Shown: positions 1 to 8,089, counted from the stretch's first letter. The stretch is 64,000 nucleotides of DNA from RUG12519 sp045649685 (GCA_045649685.1 JAZRQJ010000012.1:1-64000); one strand, 5' to 3'. Made by a program: numbers and translations. Notes: a model not told the origin generated them from the letters alone.

Positions 1-168
1 GAATCAACAACAGAATCAACAACAGAATCAACAACAGAATCAACAACAGAATCAACAACAGAATCAACAACAGAATCAACAACAGAATCAACAACAGAAT
101 CAACAACAGAATCAACAACAGAATCAACAACAAAATCAACAACAAAATCAACAACAGAATCAACAACA
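1..168. repeat. 12-bp tandem repeat, 14 copies
   Basis: The unit GAATCAACAACA is repeated head to tail without any indel. Copies starting at 133 and 145 begin with A instead of G; copy 15 (169-180) is diverged. The array extends beyond the window start. A 12-bp period keeps the reading frame, so copy-number change by slippage would lengthen or shorten the encoded protein by four residues per unit. Confidence 0.95.
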
Positions 169-291
169 GAATCGTCAACCACAAAAAAATCAAACAATAA
201 ATCTGTAAAATCAAAACAACAACATAAAAGCAAAAAATCTAAATTGAGTAAAATGCAAAGTAATCAAAAGAAATCCTTGAAAAAAATATAA
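1..291 (+). CDS. C-terminal end of a low-complexity ESTT-repeat protein (partial)
   Basis: The gene begins before the window. Frame 1 is open from base 1 to the TAA at 289-291 and encodes about 14 copies of Glu-Ser-Thr-Thr (two begin with Lys) followed by a basic Lys/Ser/Gln-rich tail of about 40 residues. The other two forward frames are also open through the repeat (Asn-Gln-Gln-Gln and Ile-Asn-Asn-Arg) but stop at 206-208 and 198-200. Frame 1 is preferred because its stop lies ten bases before a strong terminator. Such Ser/Thr-rich repeats are common in secreted or cell-wall linkers, but no anchor motif is visible. Function unknown. Confidence 0.5.
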   Translation, partial: ESTTESTTESTTESTTESTTESTTESTTESTTESTTESTTESTTKSTTKSTTESTTESSTTKKSNNKSVKSKQQHKSKKSKLSKMQSNQKKSLKKI

Positions 292-300
292 TATATCAGG

Positions 301-341
301 TCACCACTCAAAAACATATATTTTGAAGTGGTGATTTTTCT
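301..341 (+). terminator. Intrinsic terminator after the ESTT-repeat gene
   Basis: Left arm 301-313 pairs with right arm 321-334 (one bulge), followed by a T-rich run from 335. It ends the upstream transcript before the glyS promoter. Confidence 0.85.
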
Positions 342-363
342 TGTTTTCGGTGGCATAATTGTC

Positions 364-392
364 TTGACTAAAGAACGAAAATTAGTTAAAAT
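364..392 (+). promoter_or_regulatory. Probable sigma-A promoter of glyS
   Basis: TTGACT at 364-369 and TAAAAT at 387-392 are separated by 17 bp. The predicted start near 399 gives a leader of about 30 nt, too short for a T-box, and no T-box motif is seen. Confidence 0.65.
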
Positions 393-429
393 TATTTAAG
401 GAAATTTTTCAAAAAGGTGTGTTTTTACT

Positions 430-1818
430 ATGAAAAATAGCGAAAAAGATATGGAAAAAATAGTTGCTCTTTGCAAAGGAAGAGGTTTTATATATCCTGG
501 CAGTGAAATTTACGGTGGATTAGCAAATACATGGGACTATGGTCCTTTGGGAGTTGAACTTAAAAACAATGTAAAAAAAGCGTGGTGGAAAAAGTTCATA
601 CAAGAATCCAAATATAATGTAGGATTAGATTCAGCATTATTAATGAACCCACAAGTTTGGGTAGCATCAGGGCATGTTGGTGGTTTTTCCGATCCTTTAA
701 TGGATTGTAGAAGTTGCAAAACGAGACATCGTGCAGATCACTTGATTGAAGACCAAACCGGTGTTAACCCGTCTGGTTGGAGCAATGAGGATATGCTAAA
801 TTTTATAAAAGAAAAAAATATAAAATGTCCAAATTGCGGAAGTCAAGATTTCACAGATATTCGAGCATTCAATTTAATGTTTAAAACTTTTCAAGGAGTA
901 ACCGAAGACTCCAAGAGTGAGTTATACTTAAGGCCAGAAACTGCACAAGGAATTTTTGTAAACTATGCGAATGTTCAAAGAACAACGAGAAAGAAAATTC
1001 CTTTTGGAATTGGTCAAATAGGCAAATCTTTCCGAAATGAAATAACTCCCGGAAATTTTACATTCCGTATGAGAGAATTTGAACAAATGGAGCTAGAATT
1101 TTTCTGTAAACCAGGTTCAGATCTAGAGTGGTTTGAATATTGGAAAAACAAGTGTAAAGATTTCTTGCTATCATTAGGAATAAAAGAAACATCAATAAAA
1201 TTAAGAGATCATTCCAAAGAGGAATTATCACACTATTCAAACGCAACAACAGATATCGAATTCGCTTTTCCATTTGGATGGGGTGAACTATGGGGAATTG
1301 CTGATAGAACAGACTTTGACCTCAAACAACATCAAACACATAGCACAAAGTCTTTAGAATATTTCGATTCACAAACAAACGAAAAATATATACCGTATTG
1401 CATAGAGCCATCTTTAGGAGCTGATCGTGTAACCCTAGCTTTTTTATGTGAGGCATATGATGAAGAAATAATCGACGAAGAAAAAGGAGATAGCCGTGTT
1501 GTTTTAAGGTTAAATCCTGCGTTAGCGCCATTTAAAGCATGTATTTTGCCATTATCTAAAAAATTAAGTGAAAATGCTTCTAAAGTTTATGAAGATCTTT
1601 CAAAATATTTTATGATTGATTATGATGAAACCGGCTCAATTGGAAAAAGATATCGTAGACAGGATGAAATAGGAACTCCTTTTTGCATAACATACGATTT
1701 CGACTCCGAAGAGGACAATTGTGTAACAATTCGTCACAGAGATTCCATGAAACAAGAAGAATCAAGAATACCAATAAATAAACTAAAAGAATTCATAGAA
1801 GAAAGAATAAATTTTTAG
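430..1818 (+). CDS. glyS: Glycine--tRNA ligase, single-chain (eukaryote-type) class II
   Basis: Charges tRNA-Gly with glycine in the cytoplasm. At 462 aa it matches the homodimeric alpha2 GlyRS, not the alpha2beta2 GlyQ/GlyS enzyme. Visible signatures are the N-terminal YGPLGVELKNN stretch, a zinc-type Cys pair set (CRSCKTRH and CPNCGS), RPETAQGIF, motif 2 around FRNEITPGNFTFRMREFEQ, motif 3 around EPSLGADRVTLAF, and a C-terminal anticodon-binding domain with RYRRQDEIGTP. The ATG follows AAAGGTG with about 10-nt spacing. It is a single-gene transcript with its own promoter and a 17-bp-stem terminator. I would also accept the symbol glyQS. Confidence 0.96.
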   Translation: MKNSEKDMEKIVALCKGRGFIYPGSEIYGGLANTWDYGPLGVELKNNVKKAWWKKFIQESKYNVGLDSALLMNPQVWVASGHVGGFSDPLMDCRSCKTRHRADHLIEDQTGVNPSGWSNEDMLNFIKEKNIKCPNCGSQDFTDIRAFNLMFKTFQGVTEDSKSELYLRPETAQGIFVNYANVQRTTRKKIPFGIGQIGKSFRNEITPGNFTFRMREFEQMELEFFCKPGSDLEWFEYWKNKCKDFLLSLGIKETSIKLRDHSKEELSHYSNATTDIEFAFPFGWGELWGIADRTDFDLKQHQTHSTKSLEYFDSQTNEKYIPYCIEPSLGADRVTLAFLCEAYDEEIIDEEKGDSRVVLRLNPALAPFKACILPLSKKLSENASKVYEDLSKYFMIDYDETGSIGKRYRRQDEIGTPFCITYDFDSEEDNCVTIRHRDSMKQEESRIPINKLKEFIEERINF

Positions 1819-1825
1819 CTAATAG

Positions 1826-1872
1826 AATATTCCACTATTACAGTTTACATATTGTAATAGTGGAATATTTTT
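1826..1872 (+). terminator. Intrinsic terminator of glyS
   Basis: A perfect 17-bp stem (1826-1842 with 1853-1869) and a 10-nt loop are followed by a short T run. Confidence 0.9.
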
Positions 1873-1967
1873 ATACAAATCTATAATTAAATATAGTTGT
1901 ATAAACATCAAAATACATAACATTCGCAAATTTTTTTGCCAATATTAAACAAAAAATCACAAATACA

Positions 1968-1996
1968 TTGCAAAAAAATGTATAATATGATATACT
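1968..1996 (+). promoter_or_regulatory. Probable promoter of the RiPP locus
   Basis: TTGCAA at 1968-1973 and TATACT at 1991-1996 lie 17 bp apart. A TATAAT also occurs at 1981-1986 but has no -35 at the right distance. The start codon of the precursor follows GAAGGGAG at about 2042. Confidence 0.55.
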
Positions 1997-2060
1997 TGTG
2001 GTAATTAATATTAGTAACGTATATTTTATATTGTTTTTATTGAAGGGAGTGTAGAAAAAT

Positions 2061-2363
2061 ATGGCAAACTTAGATAAATATACTCAGAAGGCAATAGATG
2101 ATCCTCATTTTAGATCAAAACTCTTAAAAGATGCTAATAAGGCGATTAAAGAAGAGTTTGATTATGACCCACCATACAAAATAACATATCATATTTCTGA
2201 TGAAAACCATGTTGTTTTTACATTACCTCCAGAAGATGGAGCGCTCGATGATAATGACTTAAATAGCGTAGCTGGTGGTGTTCAAATGTCAAAATCCAAA
2301 TTACTAAATAACATGACATGCGGATACATGTGTTTTAATCCTTCATTTAATATAAATTTTTAA
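2061..2363 (+). CDS. RiPP precursor peptide with NHLP-type (nitrile hydratase-like) leader
   Basis: A 100-residue peptide. The first about 70 residues resemble the nitrile-hydratase-like leader (NHLP) family used by proteusin and other RiPP precursors: a charged helical N-terminus, a hydrophobic VVFTLPP stretch and an acidic segment ending in a double-glycine site (SVAGG, Gly72-Gly73). The 27-residue remainder is a distinct core with Ser/Lys/Leu/Asn residues and one CGYMC motif (Cys87, Cys91) close to several aromatics. Cleavage after GG by a C39-type peptidase is typical of the family, but no such transporter is in this window. The next two genes are a leader-like protein and a radical SAM/SPASM enzyme, which supports a modified peptide product. 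The final structure cannot be predicted. Confidence 0.8.
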   Translation: MANLDKYTQKAIDDPHFRSKLLKDANKAIKEEFDYDPPYKITYHISDENHVVFTLPPEDGALDDNDLNSVAGGVQMSKSKLLNNMTCGYMCFNPSFNINF

Positions 2364-2375
2364 GAGGTGATGAAC

Positions 2376-2567
2376 ATGACAATGAATGAGTTATATGATA
2401 ATATAGTAAAGAAATCAAAAAAAGATAAAGAATTTAAGAAAAATCTTCTAGACAATCCAAAAGAAACCATAAAAGCAGAATATGGTGTAACATTTGACGA
2501 TAATGTGCAAGTCTCTGTATATCAATCAACATCAGATCATATGCACTACGTAATTCCTCTTTCATGA
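2376..2567 (+). CDS. NHLP-leader-like small protein lacking a core
   Basis: A 63-residue protein directly after the precursor. Its helix (ELYDNIVKKSKKDKEFKKNL), the Asn-Pro-Lys-Glu turn and the closing hydrophobic HYVIPLS align in character with the leader of the preceding peptide (VVFTLPPEDG), but translation stops where the acidic double-glycine segment and core would follow. The ATG at 2376 is placed 5-6 nt after AGAGGTGA; GTG 2367 and ATG 2370 lie inside that ribosome site. It could act as a free leader-like binding partner or be a remnant of a second precursor. Function unknown. Confidence 0.65.
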   Translation: MTMNELYDNIVKKSKKDKEFKKNLLDNPKETIKAEYGVTFDDNVQVSVYQSTSDHMHYVIPLS

Positions 2568-2610
2568 TTCTTTTTTGTAAGCATAATCAATTTTTAAATA
2601 TTTTACACTT

Positions 2611-2657
2611 ATAAGGAAATGTTTGTTTACGTAAAACATATGTTTCCTTATTTTTTT
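2611..2657 (+). terminator. Terminator or attenuator between precursor genes and maturase
   Basis: ATAAGGAAA (2611-2619) pairs with TTTCCTTAT (2643-2651), followed by seven T. Partial pairing continues inwards. It lies upstream of the maturase ribosome site, so read-through would give less enzyme than precursor transcript. Confidence 0.7.
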
Positions 2658-2673
2658 AGAAGGAGATAATTTC

Positions 2674-3687
2674 ATGGAATATTACCCAAGGCAAGCGGTT
2701 TGGGAGATGACTCTAAAATGTAATATGAATTGTATGCACTGCGGATCGAAAGCAGGAACAAAACAAAGACAAGAACTATCATTCGATAAATGCATGGATG
2801 TTGCACAACAATTAATAGACATGAATTTAAAGATGATAACCCTAATAGGAGGCGAGCTTTTCTTTAAAAAAGGGTGGGAAAAAATTGCAAAAAAATTTGT
2901 CGATAACAAAATATATACGAACATAATAACTAACGGATATCATATAAATGATGATCAATATGAACAAATAAAAAAATCCGGAATAACTCAAATAGGAATT
3001 TCAATGGACGGCATGGAGGAATCACATAATAAAATACGTGGAAAAGAAGATGGTTTCAGCGAAATAATAAAAACCTTCAAACGACTAAAATCTATGGGAT
3101 ATTCAACAGAAGCGATAACAACAATATCGAAATTAAATATAGATGATCTCGAAGATATGTATGAATTACTAACGAGTTTAAATGTAGACGTTTGGCAAAT
3201 GCAACTGTGTTCGCCAATGGGTAATGCCAAAGACAAGGAAAATTTTCTAATATCTCCCTATGACGTTTTATATATTACCAATTTTATTCGAGAAAAAAAT
3301 GAAGAAAACAAAATACTAATTGTTGCTGGAGACAACATAGGATATTTTGACCAAAATGAAAAATATATACGAGGATTTAAAGACGCAGAATTTCCCGGAT
3401 GTCAAGCCGGTTTATATGTAGTTGGAATAGATAGTATTGGAAATGTAAAAGGATGTTTATCTCTATACGACGACAAATTTATTGAAGGCAACTTGCAAAA
3501 AGAATCGCTAAAAGAAATTTGGACTAAGCCCAACGCTTTTACTTACAACCGAAATTTTAAAATGTCCGATCTAAAAGGAAAATGTAAAGATTGCGATAAA
3601 AGCAGTTTGTGTCGAGGCGGCTGTAAACAATTATCATATTTTACAACAGGAAACATGTGTGAAAGCATATATTGCGATTATAAATAG
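2674..3687 (+). CDS. Radical SAM/SPASM peptide maturase
   Basis: A 337-aa enzyme of the radical SAM superfamily with a C-terminal SPASM domain. The catalytic [4Fe-4S] motif CNMNCMHC has Cys16, Cys20 and Cys23; GGE at about 59-61 and SMDG at about 110-113 are typical strand motifs. The SPASM cluster ligands are visible as Cys243, Cys261, then a CX2CX5CX3C run (Cys304, 307, 313, 317) and later Cys329/Cys334. Enzymes of this type make thioether, C-C or C-O crosslinks, epimers or excised residues in RiPP cores; the sequence does not tell which. AGAAGGAG lies about 8 nt before the ATG. The substrate is presumably the peptide at 2061-2363. Confidence 0.9.
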   Translation: MEYYPRQAVWEMTLKCNMNCMHCGSKAGTKQRQELSFDKCMDVAQQLIDMNLKMITLIGGELFFKKGWEKIAKKFVDNKIYTNIITNGYHINDDQYEQIKKSGITQIGISMDGMEESHNKIRGKEDGFSEIIKTFKRLKSMGYSTEAITTISKLNIDDLEDMYELLTSLNVDVWQMQLCSPMGNAKDKENFLISPYDVLYITNFIREKNEENKILIVAGDNIGYFDQNEKYIRGFKDAEFPGCQAGLYVVGIDSIGNVKGCLSLYDDKFIEGNLQKESLKEIWTKPNAFTYNRNFKMSDLKGKCKDCDKSSLCRGGCKQLSYFTTGNMCESIYCDYK

Positions 3688-3743
3688 TGATAAACAAAAA
3701 ATTAAAGTTGGTTTGTATTTAAACATACTAGCCATCTTTTTTT

Positions 3744-4154
3744 TTAACAATTATTGCAACCATCATTATTTGTATTTTCAAAATCACTATTAATTTGTTC
3801 AACGAGTTGTCCCAACGAGCAAACAGCCGAATTAACATCCGTAGCTCCGTTTTCAACATTATTTCTAATAATATCACGCCTACCAAATCTTATATTATTT
3901 AACTCCTGGCAACATTTTCTGAGTTGTCTTGTAAGCGAGCTGTTGCAATTATTTGCCCCACTGGTAGCACGACGTATAATTGAGAGTCCCTGAGAACATT
4001 TATATATTCCATTTCGAATTCTGTCGGTTCCATTTCTTACATTATTTTCCTGAATAGAACTCAATCCATTGCAACAATCCGATATTCCTTCTCGACAAAG
4101 ATCAATTCCAGAAAAAACGCTTCTATTTCCAGAATTCATACATCCACAACTCAT
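3744..4154 (-). CDS. Cysteine-rich protein of unknown function
   Basis: A 136-aa protein starting MSCGCMNSG and ending in CNNC, with twelve cysteines, many Asn/Arg/Ser residues, and a loose repeat in which CxxG or CCxxL steps recur about every 20-30 residues (residues 17-100). Charge and spacing suggest amphipathic helices. The ATG at 4154 is chosen over an in-frame GTG at 4163 because GGGGGAG ends just before the GTG and sits 8 nt from the ATG. It is convergent with the maturase gene. A role as a spore-coat-like structural or metal-binding protein is possible, but I do not recognise the family. Confidence 0.6.
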   Translation of the reverse strand: MSCGCMNSGNRSVFSGIDLCREGISDCCNGLSSIQENNVRNGTDRIRNGIYKCSQGLSIIRRATSGANNCNSSLTRQLRKCCQELNNIRFGRRDIIRNNVENGATDVNSAVCSLGQLVEQINSDFENTNNDGCNNC

Positions 4155-4232
4155 AAAATCCACTCCCCCAAAAATATTAAATTATTTACATTATATGCAT
4201 ATTAATTATTTTTGTGAAAATGTCAAAATAGC

Positions 4233-4266
4233 AAAAAATTAGCAGGACAAAGCGTTCTGCTAATTT
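4233..4266 (-). terminator. Intrinsic terminator of aspS
   Basis: A 10-bp stem (4236-4245 with 4257-4266) is followed, on the minus strand, by a T run at 4238-4233. Confidence 0.85.
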
Positions 4267-4281
4267 AAATTTATATTAAAA

Positions 4282-6063
4282 CTAATCTTCAATTATTTCA
4301 ACATTCAATTCATCTAATTGAGTTTTTTCAACTTGAGCCGGACACTGTGTCATAAGCTCACCAGCATTTTGAACTTTCGGGAAAGCAATAACATCTCTAA
4401 TACTGTCTTTTTTTAGCATAAGCATAACAAGTCTGTCCAAACCATAGGCCATTCCGCCATGAGGTGGTGCACCGTATTTGAAAGCGTCCAATAAAAAGCC
4501 AAATTTTTCTTGAGCCTCGTGTTCACTAAATCCAAGTGCCTTAAACATCATATCTTGCATACTTCTGTTGTTTATTCTAATAGATCCTCCACCCAATTCA
4601 CATCCGTTTAAAACCAAATCATAAGCCTTAGCACGACATTTCTCCGGACTAGTTTCGAGTAATTCAACATCAGAATCCAAAACCGAAGTGAATGGATGAT
4701 GCTTTGCAACATATCTTTCTTGCTCATCATTATACTCAAGTAATGGAAATTCAGTAACCCATAAAAATGCAAATTCATCTTTATCAAACAATTCATACTT
4801 GCTGCCCAAGTGAATTCTTAAAGCTCCCAAACTATCGAACACAACTCTATTGTCAGAATCAGCAACAATCAAAATCAAATCTCCGTCTTGTGCATCAACA
4901 GCTTTGTCTATAAAAGCTATTTCTTCCTCTTTTAAGAATTTCTCATAACTAGAACTGCGTTTGCCGTCTAAAATTTTAGTGTATGCCAAACCTTTAGCCT
5001 TGTAGGTCTTAACAAAATCAGTTAATTTGTCTATTTCTTTTCTAGAAACCTTTTCTGCTCCACCTTTAAAATTTATAGCTCTAATACTACCAGATTTCGC
5101 AGCATTTGCAAAAACCTTAAATTCTGTAGATTTTAATCCCGAAGTCAAATCAACTAGTTCTAAACCAAAACGAATATCAGGCTTGTCAGAACCGAATCTG
5201 TTCATAGCTTCATCATATGGCATCTTTAAAAATGGAGTTTTCAAATCAATATCCAATATGTTTTTAAACACAGTTTTTATAAAACCTTCGTTAATGTCCA
5301 TAACATCATTTTGATCTACAAAGCTCATTTCAAGGTCAATTTGAGTAAATTCAGGCTGACGATCAGCTCTCAAATCTTCGTCTCTAAAACAACGAGTAAC
5401 CTGAAAATATCTATCATATCCAGCCAACATAAGAAGTTGCTTATATAATTGAGGAGATTGTGGCAAAGCATAAAATTTACCTTTATGAACTCTAGATGGA
5501 ACCAAATAATCTCTAGCTCCTTCTGGGGTAGATTTAACTAACATGGGAGTTTCTATTTCAATAAATCCATTATCATCAAAATAGTCCCGAGCAGCCTTAA
5601 CAATTTTGTGACGCAACCAAAGTGTTTTTTGCATTTCTCCCCGTCTAAGATCCAAATATCTATATCTAAGTCTCAAATCAATATTAGTATTATTCTGATC
5701 AGATATTTCAAACGGTGGAACGTCTGATTTAGATAATATCCTCAATTCGCTCACAAAAATTTCAATAGAACCCGTCTTAATATCAGGATTTTTGTTAGAT
5801 CTCTCGCGAACAATTCCTTTAGCCGCAAGAACAAATTCAGATCTGCAAATAGATGCCTTATCGAAAATTGCTCTATCAGTTTCATCTCCAAAAGCTAATT
5901 GAACAATTCCGGTTCTATCACGCAAATCAATAAAAATCAAGTTACCCAAATCACGTTGCTTTGCAACCCAACCCATAGCAACAACTTCTTTTCCAACATC
6001 ATCCTGAGAAAAAAGACCACAATATTTGGTTCTTTTTAGCCCATCAATTCCTATATATTCCAC
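4282..6063 (-). CDS. aspS: Aspartate--tRNA ligase
   Basis: A 593-aa class II synthetase of the bacterial type. In order are an OB-fold anticodon domain (DLRDRTGIVQL near residue 45), motif 1 (IEIETPML), motif 2 with CFRDEDLRADRQPEFTQID, an inserted GAD domain, and motif 3 (GLDRLVMLM) near the C-terminus. Many bacterial AspRS also charge tRNA-Asn when asparaginyl-tRNA synthetase is absent; that cannot be judged here. The start is GTG at 6063, with GGGAGG about 9 nt upstream and no alternative until residue 30. It follows hisS with a 43-nt gap and probably shares its transcript, as in other Firmicutes. Confidence 0.97.
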   Translation of the reverse strand: MEYIGIDGLKRTKYCGLFSQDDVGKEVVAMGWVAKQRDLGNLIFIDLRDRTGIVQLAFGDETDRAIFDKASICRSEFVLAAKGIVRERSNKNPDIKTGSIEIFVSELRILSKSDVPPFEISDQNNTNIDLRLRYRYLDLRRGEMQKTLWLRHKIVKAARDYFDDNGFIEIETPMLVKSTPEGARDYLVPSRVHKGKFYALPQSPQLYKQLLMLAGYDRYFQVTRCFRDEDLRADRQPEFTQIDLEMSFVDQNDVMDINEGFIKTVFKNILDIDLKTPFLKMPYDEAMNRFGSDKPDIRFGLELVDLTSGLKSTEFKVFANAAKSGSIRAINFKGGAEKVSRKEIDKLTDFVKTYKAKGLAYTKILDGKRSSSYEKFLKEEEIAFIDKAVDAQDGDLILIVADSDNRVVFDSLGALRIHLGSKYELFDKDEFAFLWVTEFPLLEYNDEQERYVAKHHPFTSVLDSDVELLETSPEKCRAKAYDLVLNGCELGGGSIRINNRSMQDMMFKALGFSEHEAQEKFGFLLDAFKYGAPPHGGMAYGLDRLVMLMLKKDSIRDVIAFPKVQNAGELMTQCPAQVEKTQLDELNVEIIED

Positions 6064-6106
6064 GTAATTAATCCTCCCAATAACAAATTATATTTATAAA
6101 ATTTTA

Positions 6107-7378
6107 TCATTTAATATTTTCAATAAACTTGTCCACAAAATTTTCTAATAGAACTTCAAAATTCTCTCCATCTTGCATATTTTTAATTAGAACTTTTCCC
6201 TGCTCAATTTCCGAATCACCAATAATGCAAGCATATTTTGCTCCTATTTTATCTGCATATTTCATTTGTGCTTTAACACTTCTGCCAATCAAATCCGTTT
6301 GTGCACACAGGCCAGCTTTTCTCAACTTCAAAGCCAACACATTGCATACTTCCAAAGCAGCAGCTCCAATATTTCCAATATATATATCACATTGTTTTTC
6401 AAAAACAGTTAGCGAATTCTTTTGAGCTTCCATTATTAACATTAATCGCTCAATTCCCATTCCACAGCCTAAAGCTGGAACAGATTTTCCTCCAATAATT
6501 TCAACCAAACCATCATATCTTCCACCACCGCAAACAGTGCTTTGAGATCCAAGATCAGTAGAAGTAAACTCAAAAACTGTCCTCGTGTAATAATCCAATC
6601 CCCGAACGATATAAGGATTTATATCATATCTTATTCCCTGCTCATCCAAAAATTTTTTAACACTTTCAAAATGATCTAAACACTCATCACAAAGGTAGTC
6701 TAATATTTTGGGAGCACTTTTTGAAATTTCTTTACAGGTTGTATTTTTACAATCAATAAGTCTCATCGGATTCTTGTCTAATCGATCCAAACAAGTCTCA
6801 CACAGATCGTTTTTATACTCTTTGTAATAATCAACTAATGCATCAATATATTTACCACGACAACTCGAACAACCAATAGAATTCAATTCCAATTTAATAT
6901 TCAAAAGTCCCAATTCTTCAAATAAATAATTAATCAAAGAAATAATTTCCGCATCAGCAACAGGACCGCTAGATCCAAACAACTCAAAACCAAACTGATG
7001 AAACTCTTTCAATCTACCTGCTTGTGGTCTTTCATTTCTAAAGCAACTAAGTAAATAACAAACTTTCAGAGGTAAAGACTCATTAATCAAACCAGATTCA
7101 ACAACAGCTCTAACAACGCCAGCCGTCCCCTCTGGTCTCAAAGATAAAGATCTGCCACCTCTGTCTTCAAAAGTAAACATTTCTTTTTGAACAACATCGG
7201 TAGAATCCCCAACCGAGCGAGTAAATAGTTCAGTATGCTCAAAAGTTGGAACTCGGAGTTCAGAAAAGCCAAAACATTTTGCAATTTCAAAAATTTTTCT
7301 CTCAATTTTTTGCAAAACATCAGTCTTATTTGGCAAAATATCTTGCGTTCCTCTCGGAGCCTTAAATTTATATTTCAT
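6107..7378 (-). CDS. hisS: Histidine--tRNA ligase
   Basis: A 423-aa class II synthetase beginning MKYKFKAPRGTQDILP, the usual HisRS N-terminus. Motif 2 is seen as SCFRNERPQAGRLKEFHQFGFE; the HisA signature GLDYYTRTVFEF and motif 3 (ALGCGMGIERLM) follow, then the C-terminal anticodon domain. ATG 7378 is preferred to an upstream TTG at 7417 because AGAAGGG stands 9 nt before the ATG. It has its own promoter and is followed by aspS. Confidence 0.97.
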   Translation of the reverse strand: MKYKFKAPRGTQDILPNKTDVLQKIERKIFEIAKCFGFSELRVPTFEHTELFTRSVGDSTDVVQKEMFTFEDRGGRSLSLRPEGTAGVVRAVVESGLINESLPLKVCYLLSCFRNERPQAGRLKEFHQFGFELFGSSGPVADAEIISLINYLFEELGLLNIKLELNSIGCSSCRGKYIDALVDYYKEYKNDLCETCLDRLDKNPMRLIDCKNTTCKEISKSAPKILDYLCDECLDHFESVKKFLDEQGIRYDINPYIVRGLDYYTRTVFEFTSTDLGSQSTVCGGGRYDGLVEIIGGKSVPALGCGMGIERLMLIMEAQKNSLTVFEKQCDIYIGNIGAAALEVCNVLALKLRKAGLCAQTDLIGRSVKAQMKYADKIGAKYACIIGDSEIEQGKVLIKNMQDGENFEVLLENFVDKFIENIK

Positions 7379-7431
7379 AAAAACAAACCCTTCTTGTTTC
7401 AATAATTCCAAAAACAAAATAATACGTTATA

Positions 7432-7460
7432 ATGATACTACTTATAGCCACGCAAGTCAA
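7432..7460 (-). promoter_or_regulatory. Probable promoter of hisS-aspS
   Basis: On the minus strand TTGACT (7460-7455) and TATCAT (7437-7432) are 17 bp apart. The leader to the hisS ATG is about 45 nt, leaving no room for a T-box. Confidence 0.65.
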
Positions 7461-7567
7461 GATAGATAATATCCATAAAAACACCAGTTTGCCAGTAAAA
7501 TCAGCGTTTTATTTAGCATATAAAAAAGTCAAATCTAATAATACATTAAGTAAATTTTTGTTAAATT

Positions 7568-7615
7568 ATCAACAAAAAAAACAAAAGATAAGGCCATATA
7601 TGTTCAACCCTATCT
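7568..7615 (-). terminator. Intrinsic terminator at the end of the mre operon
   Basis: AGATAGGG (7615-7608 on the minus strand) pairs with CCTTATCT (7593-7586) with one G-U pair, followed by TTTTGTTTTTTTT. Confidence 0.75.
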
Positions 7616-7640
7616 GAATCTTTTAATAATTTATCATATT

Positions 7641-8051
7641 TTAAAAACTGCGTTTTTCGTGAACAATATTTCTCCAATCCAAATCCCCGCGTTCCAAACC
7701 ATGAATCAAAACCTCTGCTGTAGCAATATTAGTTGCAACAGGGATATTATGCATATCACATAGCCTCAACATTTCAATATCATCAACTTCCTTGCTCCTA
7801 TCCACCAAAGGATCTCTAAAAAACAATAATAAATCTATTTCATTATATGCTATTCGAGCTGAAATTTGCTGGCCACCACCCTGACTTCCACTCAAATACC
7901 TTGTAATCTTTAACCCCGTTGCAATAGAAACAACCCTTCCAGTTGTTCCTGTTGCACATAATTTATTTTGTGATAAAATTCCACAATACGCTGTACAAAA
8001 TTGAATCATCAACTCTTTTTTGGAATCATGAGCCACTAAAGCAATGTTCAT
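7641..8051 (-). CDS. Methylglyoxal synthase-like protein with altered catalytic residues
   Basis: A 136-aa protein of the MGS-like fold: AHDSKK near the N-terminus, ATGTTG phosphate loop (residues 33-38), FFRDPL (Asp80, equivalent to Asp91 of E. coli MgsA) and IPVATN. However, the canonical SGPxGGDQQ is SGSQGGGQQ, so the catalytic base Asp71 is Gly60, and the PHDPD segment carrying His98 reads SKEVD, with Lys at the His position. Canonical MgsA converts dihydroxyacetone phosphate to methylglyoxal; activity here is doubtful. In clostridia mgsA often ends the mre-min-rodA operon, which matches this position downstream of the MinD-like gene. Confidence 0.85.
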   Translation of the reverse strand: MNIALVAHDSKKELMIQFCTAYCGILSQNKLCATGTTGRVVSIATGLKITRYLSGSQGGGQQISARIAYNEIDLLLFFRDPLVDRSKEVDDIEMLRLCDMHNIPVATNIATAEVLIHGLERGDLDWRNIVHEKRSF

Positions 8052-8089
8052 ATATTATTTACCCCCACTAAACGTAATCCATTCTAACT

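Noticed and set aside
1..168. CRISPR array
   Set aside because: The repeat is a continuous 12-bp tandem without spacers; no cas genes are present in the window.
341..429. T-box riboswitch before glyS (and before hisS, aspS, serS)
   Set aside because: The leaders are short and no T-box consensus is present in any of them.
3850..3858. Exact TTTTCAACA inside the cysteine-rich gene (also at 29078 in jag and single copies in mreB and mnmE)
   Set aside because: These are isolated hits within coding sequence (complement GTTGAAAA, Val-Glu codons) and are expected by chance in AT-rich DNA; not counted as boxes.
7432..7617. A 61-codon plus-strand open frame between hisS and the MGS-like gene
   Set aside because: It covers the hisS promoter and an oppositely directed terminator, and its product is low in family-like features.
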